Shown here piece after piece: positions 25,775-34,859 of a stretch of DNA of 64,000 nucleotides (the first letter of the stretch is position 1; the number at the start of each line of letters is the position of its first letter). The stretch is from Salinivirgaceae bacterium (lineage in GTDB: Bacteria > Bacteroidota > Bacteroidia > Bacteroidales > SZUA-534), in contig JAKSOL010000002.1 of NCBI GenBank assembly GCA_024405635.1, positions 124,001 through 188,000 of the forward strand, written 5' to 3'. A model generated the notes under the pieces. It made no database searches. It saw only the letters and a list, made by a program, of their open reading frames with translations, and was not told the origin of the DNA. The position numbers were made by a program, and so were the translations under genes.

Positions 25775-27766
25775 ATGAAACGTATAACCTTGTTGCTCTT
25801 TGCAATTGTATGCAGCACGAGAGCTTTTGCTCAGTTTGATATTGGACACTATTTGCGTGAGGGACATCGCGATATTACTAAATCGAACTACACAAGTGCA
25901 ATAAATCGTTTCAATACCATTATTCAAGTTAAGCCCGATATGTTAGAGCCTTACTATTTGCGCGGTTATTGCAAATTTAGGCTCGACGATTACATTGGTG
26001 CAATGCGCGATTTCCAGCGTGTTATTGAACTTAATCCATATTTTGCTGATGGATACCGTTTTAGGGGCATTATTAAAGTGATGCAGCAAGATTTTCATGA
26101 TGCAATGGAAGATTATGCACATGCCTTGGAACTCGACCCGTCAAATGCCGATATTTATGCTAGTCGAGGGTTTACGTATATCTCTATGAAAGAATACGAA
26201 AAGGCCATTGCCGATTTTAATCAAGCGTTAATCCTACGGCACGACATGTCGTCGGCGTACTTTCAGCGTGGTTATGCACGTTTGTGTACCGATGATGTAG
26301 ATGGTGCTATTGACGATTTTACTCGCGGCATAAAATTGAGCCCATATAGCCCCGACGGATACAGCCGTAGAGCTATGGCGCTTGCTATGAAAGAGGATTT
26401 TGAGCGTGCGCTGTCAGATATCGATCATGCAGTTGAAATTGACCCACAAGATGCATCGCTTTATTTTAACCGAGCTATTGTGCGTTACAAATCGAACAAC
26501 CTACAAGGCGCAATGGAAGATTATAACAAGGTGCTTGAACTAAATCCGAAAAATGCGCTTACGTTTTTCAACAGAGCTTTGCTTAATTACGAAATTGGTA
26601 ATGTTGAACAGTCTATTGCCGATTATTCGCAGGTAATTGAGTTAACTCCCAGCAACATTTTGCCATATTTTAACCGCGGATGCATAAAATTTGAGACGAA
26701 CGATTTTTATGGAGCTATTGAAGACTGGAGCCAAGCTATCAATATTTTCCCCGATTTTGCAAAAGCATATCAAGCTCGTAGTTCGGCACGGTTTCAGATA
26801 GGCGATGTGGCAGGTGCAATGAAGGATAAAAAAATAGCTGAACAAAAAATTGAAGAGTACCAAAAACGTCAAGGTGGCGATTCGTTGATGGCAGAATTTG
26901 TTGACACTTCGTACAATTTTCGAAAGGTTATTGAATTTGATAGCGATTTTTATCGAGCTAATGCCGACGATGGCGAGATTCAGAATAAAGAGGTTTCAAT
27001 AAATCTAAAACCAATGGTGGTACTAACCACTAAAAAGCCTGAGAATGACGGAATTGCTATTTATTTGGCAAACTTGGAGGAACTGAATAAAAACCAAAAT
27101 ATTGACCAACAAATTGTGTTTTCGGTTCAACCTTCGGTGTTGAGTGCCGATTCGGTGCGAATGTTGCTGAATAAAACCGAGCAAGCAAAATTGCAAAACG
27201 CGGGCGACCAGTTTCTTTACTTCTATCAAGGTTTGCTCAATAGCATGATGCAGAACTATAATCAATCGATAAAAGCTTATTCAACAGCAATTGATATTGC
27301 TCCCGATTTTTTGTTGGCGTACTTGAATCGTGCCGCAACTCGGTATATGATGATTGAATATATGAGTACGCTTAACGATTTTAAGCCTGTGATAACAATT
27401 GGTAACGACAACGCAGTGCCAGTTAAGCAAGCCGACACTCATCTTGAGGTTGAAAACGACTACTCGGCAGTGATTGAAGATTTGAATAAGGCAATAAATT
27501 TGAATCCACAAATGGGAGTCTCGTATTACAACCGAGGAAATGTGTTCTGTATGTCGCGTCAATTTACTGAGGCTATTGACGACTACACCCGTTCAATTGA
27601 AATAGGCCCTGCGTTGCCACAAGCATATTACAACCGAGGTTTGACGCTTATTTTTCTTGAAGATAAAGAAAAAGGCTGCTACGACATTAGCAAAGCTGGC
27701 GAGCTTGGCATTGACGATGCTTATGTGGTTTTGAAAAAGTATTGCAAGACAGGCCAAAAGAACTAA
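25775..27766 (+). CDS. Exported tetratricopeptide-repeat protein
   Basis: 663 residues with a signal peptide (MKRITLLLFAIVCSTRAFAQ). Residues about 27-345 hold roughly nine consecutive TPR units, recognisable by repeated YxxRGxxxxxxxDxxxAMxDFxxxIELNP patterns. A less regular segment (about 350-480) carries no repeat, and further TPR units follow to about residue 655 (SYYNRGNVFCMSRQFTEAID). The non-repeat insert resembles nothing I recognise. Likely a periplasmic protein-interaction scaffold. No partner gene lies adjacent in the same direction. Confidence 0.88.
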   Translation: MKRITLLLFAIVCSTRAFAQFDIGHYLREGHRDITKSNYTSAINRFNTIIQVKPDMLEPYYLRGYCKFRLDDYIGAMRDFQRVIELNPYFADGYRFRGIIKVMQQDFHDAMEDYAHALELDPSNADIYASRGFTYISMKEYEKAIADFNQALILRHDMSSAYFQRGYARLCTDDVDGAIDDFTRGIKLSPYSPDGYSRRAMALAMKEDFERALSDIDHAVEIDPQDASLYFNRAIVRYKSNNLQGAMEDYNKVLELNPKNALTFFNRALLNYEIGNVEQSIADYSQVIELTPSNILPYFNRGCIKFETNDFYGAIEDWSQAINIFPDFAKAYQARSSARFQIGDVAGAMKDKKIAEQKIEEYQKRQGGDSLMAEFVDTSYNFRKVIEFDSDFYRANADDGEIQNKEVSINLKPMVVLTTKKPENDGIAIYLANLEELNKNQNIDQQIVFSVQPSVLSADSVRMLLNKTEQAKLQNAGDQFLYFYQGLLNSMMQNYNQSIKAYSTAIDIAPDFLLAYLNRAATRYMMIEYMSTLNDFKPVITIGNDNAVPVKQADTHLEVENDYSAVIEDLNKAINLNPQMGVSYYNRGNVFCMSRQFTEAIDDYTRSIEIGPALPQAYYNRGLTLIFLEDKEKGCYDISKAGELGIDDAYVVLKKYCKTGQKN

Positions 27767-27787
27767 CATCTATACAGAAGTTTACTT

Positions 27788-27795
27788 TAGGTTTG
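27788..27795 (+). promoter_or_regulatory. Possible -7 element before FISUMP-like gene
   Basis: TAGGTTTGT fits the -7 motif; it would give a leader of about 100 bases before the ATG at 27902. No -33 box seen. Confidence 0.3.
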
Positions 27796-27901
27796 TTTCT
27801 AATAACAAAATACCAAGAGTCGATAACATAACAACAAACAAAACTAACTAAGAGCGTTAAGTCTTATTCTTTTATAACAATTACGTAAAACATAAAGGAA
27901 T

Positions 27902-28177
27902 ATGAAAAGATTGATTTTAAGCGTAATGGTTGCAGTGTTGAGCATTAGCGCCATTGGACAAGTACATAATGGCCATGAATATGTTGACCTTGGGTTGCCA
28001 AGTGGCACACTTTGGGCAACTTGTAATGTGGGAGCCATCAATCCCGAAGATTATGGGTCATATTTTGTATGGGGCGAAACATCTCCGAAAGAAGTTTATT
28101 CAAAAGAAACATACGTGGATTGGAGCTACTATCCTCGCTACGGAGGGACCTCTGTTCGCCCTGTGTGCCAACCATAG
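27902..28177 (+). pseudogene. FISUMP-type secreted protein, internally deleted
   Basis: 91 residues: signal peptide (MKRLILSVMVAVLSISAIGQ), then the opening of the Fibrobacter-succinogenes major-paralogue-type domain common in Bacteroidales (HEYVDLGLPSGTLWATCNVG, YFVWGETSPKEVYSKETY). It then jumps at about residue 78 to SVRPVCQP, which normally closes this domain some 100 or more residues later. The reading frame survives, so it might still be translated, but most of the domain core is missing. A short terminator and palindromic repeats follow. Confidence 0.7.
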
Positions 28178-28202
28178 ATTGTTGTAAACTAAGCCATACA
28201 AA

Positions 28203-28236
28203 GGCATTGTCAACAAACGGCAATGTCTTTTTTTTG
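28203..28236 (+). terminator. Weak terminator after FISUMP-like remnant
   Basis: GGCATTG pairs with CAATGTC (one G-T wobble) around an 11-base loop and is followed by eight T. Confidence 0.5.
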
Positions 28237-28242
28237 TTTCCC

Positions 28243-28420
28243 GTAGAGACGTCGCACGCGGCGTCTTTTCCCCCAAAAAAACAATGCAATGAGACGTGGC
28301 ATGCCGCGTCTCTACAGGCTTTGGTATGAGAAATTGAGGTTGTGGAGACGTCGCACGCGGCGTTTCCAAGATGCAAAAATGTAATTCCTCAAAACCGAGA
28401 CGTGACATGCCGCGTTTGTA
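28243..28420. repeat. Four palindromic repeats, alternating two subtypes
   Basis: Four ~24-base imperfect palindromes with the frame GAGACGT...CGCGTCT at 28243-28266, 28291-28315, 28343-28367 and 28397-28420, about 50 bases apart. Copies 1 and 3 have the core CGCACGCG, copies 2 and 4 the core CATGCC. Each can form a hairpin. They are far richer in GC than the flanks. This looks like the REP/BIME-type intergenic repeats found in several Bacteroidota. Confidence 0.75.
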
Positions 28421-28437
28421 CGGGATTGGGCGTGGAC

Positions 28438-28477
28438 AAAAAAAATCCACATTCCAGTTTTAACTGAAATGTGGATG
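28438..28477 (-). terminator. Terminator of the TonB receptor operon
   Basis: On the minus strand ATCCACATTTCAGTT pairs with AACTGGAATGTGGAT (one mismatch), followed by a T run; 36 bases beyond the receptor stop. Confidence 0.8.
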
Positions 28478-28512
28478 GTTAACTATGCAGAAAAACCTAA
28501 AACTAACTTGGT

Positions 28513-31500
28513 TTAGAAGGCGAAGTTTACACCAATTGAGTACAAAGCTTTTTGAGGGTCGGTGTAAGCAAAGTCGCGTTTGCCGTTAGCAAACAAGTTG
28601 TTTGCGGTGCCAAACAATTCGCAGCCTTGCGACAATTTGTAACCAGCTTTAAGGTTCAAAATAAACTTAGCATCAAGGTCAACGGTGCCGCATGAGATTG
28701 ACATTGTGCGAGCGCTCATAAAGTTGCCGAATGCTGAGATGTTTATTTTGTCGGTAGGCTTGTAAATTAAACCAACTACGCCATAGAACGAAGGCGTGTC
28801 TTTGTGTTTGTGGTTGTTTTCAATTTTTTGTTCAGGAGCATTTGCACTGCCAAAGAAATAGTCGCCAGTTGTATGGTCTTTGCAAATTGAGTAGCTGTAA
28901 CTTACATAATAACCAGCAACTTGCGAGGCTTGGTATGTTTTGCCTGTTTCTTTGTCATTATAGCCAGTGCCAAAATAAGTTGCAGATTTAAGTCCTTTAA
29001 TCAATTTGGCTTTATGTTCATCTGTCATTTCGTTGAAATAACTCAATTCGTCAAAGGTTGGTGTGTAAACAAATGCATTTTCAATAAATGATTGCCTTAA
29101 TGCTTCAGGTCTTGCATTGAATTCGTCCATTAAGCCAGTAAGGTTCATTGCCGATTTGGTTGTGGCTGTAAATTGCTCTTTGATGTGTTTGGTTTGGTTA
29201 TACACAAAGTAGTTGTCAATAATGGTTCTTTGCCAGTTTGCATTAACCTTGGCAATAAGTTTCTTTGATATAATCCAGTCAACATTTACACTAACACCCA
29301 TTTGTTTTACCTTGTAGTCAAGTTGTTGGTAGCGCAAGTTCAATTTGCGGTCAAATTGTCCTAATGATGAAACAACTTGAACAGGGTCGCTGTAGTCGAT
29401 GTTGCCAGCCATAACATTGCCAAGAATTGTTATAAGGTTGGTAGAGTCGATTGCTAACATTGATTGTGCAGCAGCAAGGCGACCGTAGTCTTTACTCCAA
29501 GAGTTATAAAATTCGGCATCAATCAAAAGTTGTTGAGTTGGTTTCCAACGGTAACCAAGTTCAATTCCGTGAATGCTAGCCAAATCAGACTCTGGAGTAC
29601 CAAGTAATTGAATAATGTTAGGGTCGCTCATGCCTTCGCGAACCCATTTGAAGTTTGATTTTGTGTTGGCAAACACTGGCGCGCGGTTAGATTTGCCGTA
29701 AACAAAACGAACAAAGTTGTTTGTGTTGATTTGGTAGTTTGCTGCAAATTGCCACGATGGATTCCATTTGTCGGGAGCATCGGTTTTGTCAACATGGCCG
29801 CAACCAATTAAACGTAAACCTCCAATTTTATAGTCGAGGCGCAAACCTGCACCAAATACCGACATTTTAGCGCTCGATGAGTTTAAGAAACCTGAGCTCA
29901 GGTATGTATCATCGTCGTTATCAACATCTTTATAGTGTAAGTATTGGTAGCTTAGGGCTGGGGTAATGTCCAAACCTTTCCATGTGTGTGTGTATTCGGC
30001 TGAAGCATTTAAGTTGTTGTAGGTAACCGAAAAACTGGGGAAACCTACAATAAAGTCTTGTGGACCACCTGTGTAGCTTACTGCAATGTTTGCTCCGTAA
30101 ATGTTACTATTAAGATTTGCGTAGTAGTTATCAAAACGGCGATAGGTAAGAGCCAATGGCCAGTCGCTGATTGCGGTGTTGGCGTCGTATGCATGATGGT
30201 ATCCGCCCGAAAGGTCAAAACGAACATCGTTGTTGGGGTTGTATGACAAATAAGCGTTGAAACCTTCGGCTTCGCGCGAGCGCTCTGGATCTTCAAAAGC
30301 GTCGTCAATGTTTACTTGACCAAACAAGTTTTTGAATTGATAACTGTTGGCTAATGCGCTAAAATCGTTTTTTATTGCAGGTGCGCTATATGCTGCGAAT
30401 GAGTTCAACTCTTCGATGCTTGCATCACCAAGTCCAAATTTGTCAAGAAGTCCCATTTCTTTAAGTTGAGGAAGCATTGCTTGAACGGTTTTGGTAATTT
30501 CTGCATCGGACATGCTAGCGTTTATTTTGTTGGGGAACATAGATGCCAGAGTTTTAATGCCCGAAAGGATGGTGTACATTGTGCTTAATCCGGCATCGTT
30601 ATAAGCGTCGCGCATGTTTTTAATTTCAACTTTGGTAAATGCTCCACCATTTTTTACGCTAATTAAACGGCCTGCGTTAATCATACTTTGAAGCGAGTCG
30701 GCCGAGAAAGGAACATTGTTTGCTGGGTTGTAGTAAGCCGAGCCTTCTGGTTGAATGTAATAGTCGTTGCCAGAATAGTCGTCTTGAGGGTAAAGGTGTA
30801 TTTTGTTAGTAACACGATCGCGGCGTTGCATGTTTACCGACAAACCAACCGATAGTTTGTTGTTAATGGCTTTGCGAACGGCTACTTCGCCGTTCATTGT
30901 GTTGTAGTTGCCCATTTTGAATTGTCCCGAAACAATTTTAGAGTCAACGCTTGGTTTTTCGGTTACAATGTTGATTACGCCAGTAACAGCGCCCATGCCA
31001 TATAAAGCGGAAACGGCACCGCGAACAACCTCAATTTGAGCAATATCTTCAATTGAAACAGGAATCATGTCCATATTGGTAGAACCCATGCCTTGGTTTT
31101 GCAATGGGCGGCCATCAACCATTAAAATAGTGTTTGAGTTTTCGGTGTAAAGGCACCAGTGGTTGTCAGGAATGTTGTTCAAACCACGTAGTTGAACGTC
31201 GTATATACCATTGTATTTTTCAGAAACGATAACGCCAGGCACAAAACGTAGGGCCTCTTCAATGGTGCTTACACCATAAGAGCGCAACTCGTCGCGGGTA
31301 ATAACGGTTGACGAAAGTGGAGAAGTAAAAGCGCTCTCCTCTTTTTTTGATGCTGACGACACATTTTTATTCATAATCATGGCAAAAAGCTCGTCAACAC
31401 TGCTAACTCCAAGTGTTTCGGCTGCGGCCATAAGTTGGTCAAAAGGAAGGTCTGACAACTCCTCGAAACTCATGCTTAATATTTGGTCGCGAGTTAGTTG

Positions 31501-31566
31501 TTGTTCTTGTGCCGATACAGTTGTTGCTAAAGTAAGCGCAAGTATGGCAATTAGTATTTTTTTCAT
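28513..31566 (-). CDS. TonB-dependent outer-membrane receptor
   Basis: 1017 residues. Signal peptide MKKILIAILALTLATTVSAQ, an unusual acidic N-terminal stretch (about 24-75), then a TonB plug domain (SSTVITRDELRSYGVSTIEE, VQLRGLNNIP, IEVVRGAVSALYGMGAVTGV). A beta-barrel follows and ends in the aromatic-terminated strand LYSIGVNFAF. No SusD partner is adjacent and there is no carboxypeptidase-like leader domain, so it is not a typical SusC. It probably takes up a siderophore, vitamin or other chelate. It lies 28 bases after the YfiR-like gene. Confidence 0.92.
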   Translation of the reverse strand: MKKILIAILALTLATTVSAQEQQLTRDQILSMSFEELSDLPFDQLMAAAETLGVSSVDELFAMIMNKNVSSASKKEESAFTSPLSSTVITRDELRSYGVSTIEEALRFVPGVIVSEKYNGIYDVQLRGLNNIPDNHWCLYTENSNTILMVDGRPLQNQGMGSTNMDMIPVSIEDIAQIEVVRGAVSALYGMGAVTGVINIVTEKPSVDSKIVSGQFKMGNYNTMNGEVAVRKAINNKLSVGLSVNMQRRDRVTNKIHLYPQDDYSGNDYYIQPEGSAYYNPANNVPFSADSLQSMINAGRLISVKNGGAFTKVEIKNMRDAYNDAGLSTMYTILSGIKTLASMFPNKINASMSDAEITKTVQAMLPQLKEMGLLDKFGLGDASIEELNSFAAYSAPAIKNDFSALANSYQFKNLFGQVNIDDAFEDPERSREAEGFNAYLSYNPNNDVRFDLSGGYHHAYDANTAISDWPLALTYRRFDNYYANLNSNIYGANIAVSYTGGPQDFIVGFPSFSVTYNNLNASAEYTHTWKGLDITPALSYQYLHYKDVDNDDDTYLSSGFLNSSSAKMSVFGAGLRLDYKIGGLRLIGCGHVDKTDAPDKWNPSWQFAANYQINTNNFVRFVYGKSNRAPVFANTKSNFKWVREGMSDPNIIQLLGTPESDLASIHGIELGYRWKPTQQLLIDAEFYNSWSKDYGRLAAAQSMLAIDSTNLITILGNVMAGNIDYSDPVQVVSSLGQFDRKLNLRYQQLDYKVKQMGVSVNVDWIISKKLIAKVNANWQRTIIDNYFVYNQTKHIKEQFTATTKSAMNLTGLMDEFNARPEALRQSFIENAFVYTPTFDELSYFNEMTDEHKAKLIKGLKSATYFGTGYNDKETGKTYQASQVAGYYVSYSYSICKDHTTGDYFFGSANAPEQKIENNHKHKDTPSFYGVVGLIYKPTDKINISAFGNFMSARTMSISCGTVDLDAKFILNLKAGYKLSQGCELFGTANNLFANGKRDFAYTDPQKALYSIGVNFAF

Positions 31567-31594
31567 TGTTGATAGTAAGTTGCTTGTTTTTTTG

Positions 31595-32101
31595 TTAATC
31601 TACTGATTTTCCCAGTTGTAGGAGTTGCGATGAAACATCAAGTCCGCATTTTTCAATGTTGGCTTTTGATATTTCGTACTTAAGTTTTTCGCCTTCGGTA
31701 ACAAACGAAATACCAGCACCGTTAGCGCAATGTCCGCCTTTGTCGCTCACAATAAGCACGCGGTTGCCTTTTTGCGAGTTTACTAACTGACCAATTTGAC
31801 CAGCTTTTGAAGCGTCGAGGTAAATAATGTCGCTTTTTGCAACGTCGGCAAGAGTGGCCGCATCTTTAACAATCACGGTGCGGTTGCCAATTTTACGGGT
31901 TTGCGACAGTTTCTTCAACTCGCCTGATAGGGCAGTGTTTGAGATGATTGTGACCACAAGGTCTTTTGAGTTGTCAATTTCGGGCCAACCAATGTTTTTG
32001 GCAAAGTTGTAAATGTAAAGCGCCTGAAACTGAGTTAGGCCTTGAGCATAAACTGTTGATGTCCCCAAAACCATGAATAGGACGAAAAGAATTTTTCGCA
32101 T
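31595..32101 (-). CDS. YfiR-like periplasmic protein (DUF4154)
   Basis: 168 residues with a signal peptide (MRKILFVLFMVLGTSTVYAQ). The body matches the DUF4154/YfiR pattern: ALYIYNFAKNIGWPE, then KSDIIYLDAS, RVLIVSDKGGHCANGAGISF and a second Cys in IEKCGLDV. In Pseudomonas YfiR represses a diguanylate cyclase; in Bacteroidota the family often sits with TonB receptors, as here. The partner is probably the co-transcribed receptor. Role inferred only. Confidence 0.8.
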   Translation of the reverse strand: MRKILFVLFMVLGTSTVYAQGLTQFQALYIYNFAKNIGWPEIDNSKDLVVTIISNTALSGELKKLSQTRKIGNRTVIVKDAATLADVAKSDIIYLDASKAGQIGQLVNSQKGNRVLIVSDKGGHCANGAGISFVTEGEKLKYEISKANIEKCGLDVSSQLLQLGKSVD

Positions 32102-32145
32102 GTTTGTTAGTATTAGTGAATAATAATATTCGATTTTTCGGGATG

Positions 32146-32153
32146 CAAAATTA
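32146..32153 (-). promoter_or_regulatory. -7 element of YfiR/TonB receptor operon
   Basis: TAATTTTGC on the minus strand, 45 bases before the start. No consensus -33 box. Confidence 0.45.
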
Positions 32154-32436
32154 AATTATTTATTTATAGTAATGTCTGCTGGTTTTATTGTGTTTATGCT
32201 GATATTATTCATTTTATTATCATTTTCAATTCATTGAAATATTGTATTTTATCTCATTGGTTGATTGTTAAATGTCTGATATATAAGTATAAAGGCTTAT
32301 TTGTGTTAATCGTTTTAATGTTTTGCCTATTTAAACAGGATAGAAGTGTATTTGTTTAGGTTTTTTGTCAAAATTTATTTGTATAAATATTTATTATTTA
32401 TGAATAAATATGCAATACTTTTGCTGTGAAACAGAC

Positions 32437-32476
32437 AAAAAAACGCCTATTCATTTTTATGAATAGGCGTTTTTAT
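32437..32476 (-). terminator. Terminator after the parA-to-SRPBCC run
   Basis: AAAACGCCTATTCAT pairs with ATGAATAGGCGTTTT, flanked by A and T runs; active-looking in both directions. 17 bases beyond the SRPBCC stop. Confidence 0.85.
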
Positions 32477-32492
32477 TGTGATGATTTTGTTT

Positions 32493-32891
32493 TTAGATGC
32501 GTTCCAGATTGTCAACTATCGAGTTTACAAATTTTGTAAGAGGCCCTTTTGCTACCGCACCCAAAAGCATGTTAAGTTCAGCGTCGAGTGTAACTTTTAC
32601 GGCCGAGTCGGTTTCTTGAAATTCTTTCATTTGAATCCACATTGTAAATTTTATGGAGCTATCTTCGGTGGCCGCAATTTTTACGGTTTTAAAAGGCTCG
32701 CGGTCAATTACACGCATTCCAAAGTGCCCAGCGTTGTTAATGTCAAACGAGCAAGAGTCTTCGGTTACTTGTAGGTTGCTTATTTTGTCTTGGGGTAACA
32801 TGTTAGTACTTAGTCGGTTAAAGTCCGACAATGCGGCATAAATTGTTTGTGGGGTTCGGCGAACGTGACCAATTCGGCTTTCTATTCTCAT
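32493..32891 (-). CDS. SRPBCC/START-like small protein
   Basis: 132 residues from the ATG at 32891 (MRIESRIGHVRRTPQTIYAA). The pattern of an N-terminal strand, a helix with ALSDFNRL and a long C-terminal helix (PLTKFVNSIVDNLERI) fits the SRPBCC ligand-binding fold. A longer frame upstream overlaps dtd and is rejected. No known ligand; last gene of a long run. Confidence 0.75.
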   Translation of the reverse strand: MRIESRIGHVRRTPQTIYAALSDFNRLSTNMLPQDKISNLQVTEDSCSFDINNAGHFGMRVIDREPFKTVKIAATEDSSIKFTMWIQMKEFQETDSAVKVTLDAELNMLLGAVAKGPLTKFVNSIVDNLERI

Positions 32892-32919
32892 AATTAAAGT
32901 GTTTTGTGGTTGGAGTTTA

Positions 32920-33375
32920 TCAGTAGTCTTTTTGTTTACTATCAATAATAATGGTAACGGGCCCATCGTTAATTAGTTCCACGTCCATCATGGCGCCAAA
33001 GCGGCCGGTACCAACTCTGCATCCGGAGGCTTTGCCTATTTCGGCAATAAATTGTTCGTATAAGGGTATTGCAATTTCGGGTCTAGCTGCGCGAATGTAC
33101 GACGGACGGTTGCCTTTTGCGGTTTGAGCAAACAATGTAAACTGCGATACAACTAAAATTTCGCCCCCTACGGTTGCAACATCAAGGTTCATTACTCCTT
33201 TTTCGTCGTCAAAGATGCGTAGTTTGCTAATTTTTCCCACAAGGTAATTTAGGTCGTCGGTTGTGTCATCTGGAGCAACTCCTAGCAGAATCATCATTCC
33301 GTGGTTTATTGACGAAACTATTTCTCCGTCAATAGTTACGCTTGATTGTTTTACTCGTTGAATTACAGCGCGCAT
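32920..33375 (-). CDS. dtd: D-aminoacyl-tRNA deacylase
   Basis: Removes D-amino acids (and glycine from tRNA-Ala) mischarged on tRNA; cytosolic proofreading. 151 residues, the usual length. The two active-site motifs at the dimer interface are present: VSQFTLFA and NDGPVTIII (the Gly-cisPro pair). N-terminus MRAVIQRVKQSSVTIDGE is typical. Lies between the SGNH hydrolase gene and the SRPBCC gene in a run of seven. Confidence 0.96.
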   Translation of the reverse strand: MRAVIQRVKQSSVTIDGEIVSSINHGMMILLGVAPDDTTDDLNYLVGKISKLRIFDDEKGVMNLDVATVGGEILVVSQFTLFAQTAKGNRPSYIRAARPEIAIPLYEQFIAEIGKASGCRVGTGRFGAMMDVELINDGPVTIIIDSKQKDY

Positions 33376-33392
33376 ATTTTTTGAGAGGTTAG

Positions 33393-34853
33393 TTATTTGC
33401 TTTGTTCGGCCATTATGGCATCGTATAATTTTTGTGCTACAATGTGTCCGCCTTTGCGGTTAAAGTGAGTGTAGTCTTTTTGTGCAAGTTTGGCGTTAAC
33501 CCATTGAGGCATGCTATTGTGTCCGCCCATGGCTTCAAATAGATTCCAAAATGCGCAACCTTCGGCAAAGGCTGCATTGCGTTGTGCTTCAATAACTTTT
33601 GCAACTTCGGGTTTTGTAACATATCCGTCGGCAGTTTTTTCTGACATGTCCGACGAGCTTACTACAAGAATCTTTGCCTCGGGCATAAGTTGTCTTAAAT
33701 AGTGTAGTTGTCGGCGAAGGCTTTGCTCATAAAAACGGTAGTTTTTTGATTCGTATGCAACTGCGTTTACTCCAAACTCGTAAATAATCAGTCCCACGCT
33801 TAGGTGTTTAACCATTTGTGCCATTTGAGCAAAATTCAGTTTTACAAATTCGGTGCCTATGCTTCCTCTAAACGGTAGATTGTCAACTGCTACACCAGTT
33901 GGCGCATCAAGCGAAATGGCATATATGTTTGGACTATTTGTTGAAGTTAATTCAATGCGGAATTGGTTTGGCGCTTTGTCAAATTTCCACAACAGTTGTT
34001 CGGTTTGGTCAATTGGCTCCAAACTTTCGAACCAAGTAAGCGAATCGTTAACAAAGCCTTTTACGGTAAATGGTTTGGTTGCATAGCCGTAAAATATGCG
34101 GCAACGTGTAAAGTTTTGTACCGATTTGAAAGCCATTGTTGATGGACTAAACTCAATCCATGCCGATTGTTCTTCGCTGCTGTTTTGGTTTGGAGTGAAT
34201 CGGGCAAACCTGCCAAGTATTCCAAATCGGTTTTGCGTGCCTATGGTGTCTTTTTTGTTGTAGATGGAATATACTTGCCAATTTTTTGAAGCTTGGTGGT
34301 CAATTGCCGACGATTTTGCTATTCCCGGAATGGCGGTTATTAAACCTGGTCCGCTTCCGCCATATTTGGTTTGGAAAAGATTGCGCAAGTATCCAGTTAT
34401 GCGGTCGCCTTCAATTTGGCTATCGCCATAATGTAGTATTCTTATTGTTTTGCTGTTGCTCTTTGCAAGTTTTGCAAAAAACTTGGTTAGATGTTCTTTG
34501 TCGGTTGTGGCGTATTCAATAGGTTGAATTTTGCTTGAATTGCTTTTGTGGTTTTGGGCAAGGGGCTGAACAACAGACGGTTCTTCTTTTTTAACTAAAG
34601 TGTCGTGTTTGGCTACGGTATCGGTGTTGGGCGTTTCAGTCAAAGACGGCTCATCGTCGTTCTGAACAATGGCAAGCATTGCCGAGTCGATTATTGAAGA
34701 GGTAGCAATAGTGTCGTGTGAAGGCGTATTTAGTCTGAAATTTAGAACAATGTTGTCGTCAATTTTGATGCCGTTGGGCGGAAAAACTAAAGCTATGGCG
34801 GCCATTGCAAGACCAACCATGGCCATAAACAAAAGTATTCCGCGCGGTTTCAT
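33393..34853 (-). CDS. Membrane-anchored SGNH/GDSL-like hydrolase
   Basis: 486 residues. One N-terminal helix (about residues 6-25) anchors it; a hydrophilic, Thr/Ser/Asp-rich linker to about residue 115 follows. The SGNH domain starts with ILHYGDSQIEGDRITGYL (nucleophile Ser) and closes with KDYTHFNRKGGHIVAQKLY (Asp-x-x-His). The insert between is large and resembles the carbohydrate-binding region of peptidoglycan or polysaccharide O-acetyl esterases. Gene lies six bases from the lytic transglycosylase gene, so a cell-wall role is likely. Confidence 0.82.
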   Translation of the reverse strand: MKPRGILLFMAMVGLAMAAIALVFPPNGIKIDDNIVLNFRLNTPSHDTIATSSIIDSAMLAIVQNDDEPSLTETPNTDTVAKHDTLVKKEEPSVVQPLAQNHKSNSSKIQPIEYATTDKEHLTKFFAKLAKSNSKTIRILHYGDSQIEGDRITGYLRNLFQTKYGGSGPGLITAIPGIAKSSAIDHQASKNWQVYSIYNKKDTIGTQNRFGILGRFARFTPNQNSSEEQSAWIEFSPSTMAFKSVQNFTRCRIFYGYATKPFTVKGFVNDSLTWFESLEPIDQTEQLLWKFDKAPNQFRIELTSTNSPNIYAISLDAPTGVAVDNLPFRGSIGTEFVKLNFAQMAQMVKHLSVGLIIYEFGVNAVAYESKNYRFYEQSLRRQLHYLRQLMPEAKILVVSSSDMSEKTADGYVTKPEVAKVIEAQRNAAFAEGCAFWNLFEAMGGHNSMPQWVNAKLAQKDYTHFNRKGGHIVAQKLYDAIMAEQSK

Positions 34854-34859
34854 TGCAAA

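Larger units (their letters stand above)
32102..32492. other. Intergenic region between YfiR-like and SRPBCC genes
   Basis: 391 bases, very AT-rich (long stretches of TTTAT). It contains a minus-strand -7 box for the YfiR gene (32146-32153), a plus-strand -7-like box with no gene behind it (32416-32423), and the terminator of the parA-to-SRPBCC run (32437-32476). No credible open frame. Confidence 0.6.

Noticed and set aside
28038..28450. Open frames of about 110 codons running through the palindromic repeats
   Set aside because: They translate the repeats themselves; composition is not protein-like and neither end has start or stop context.
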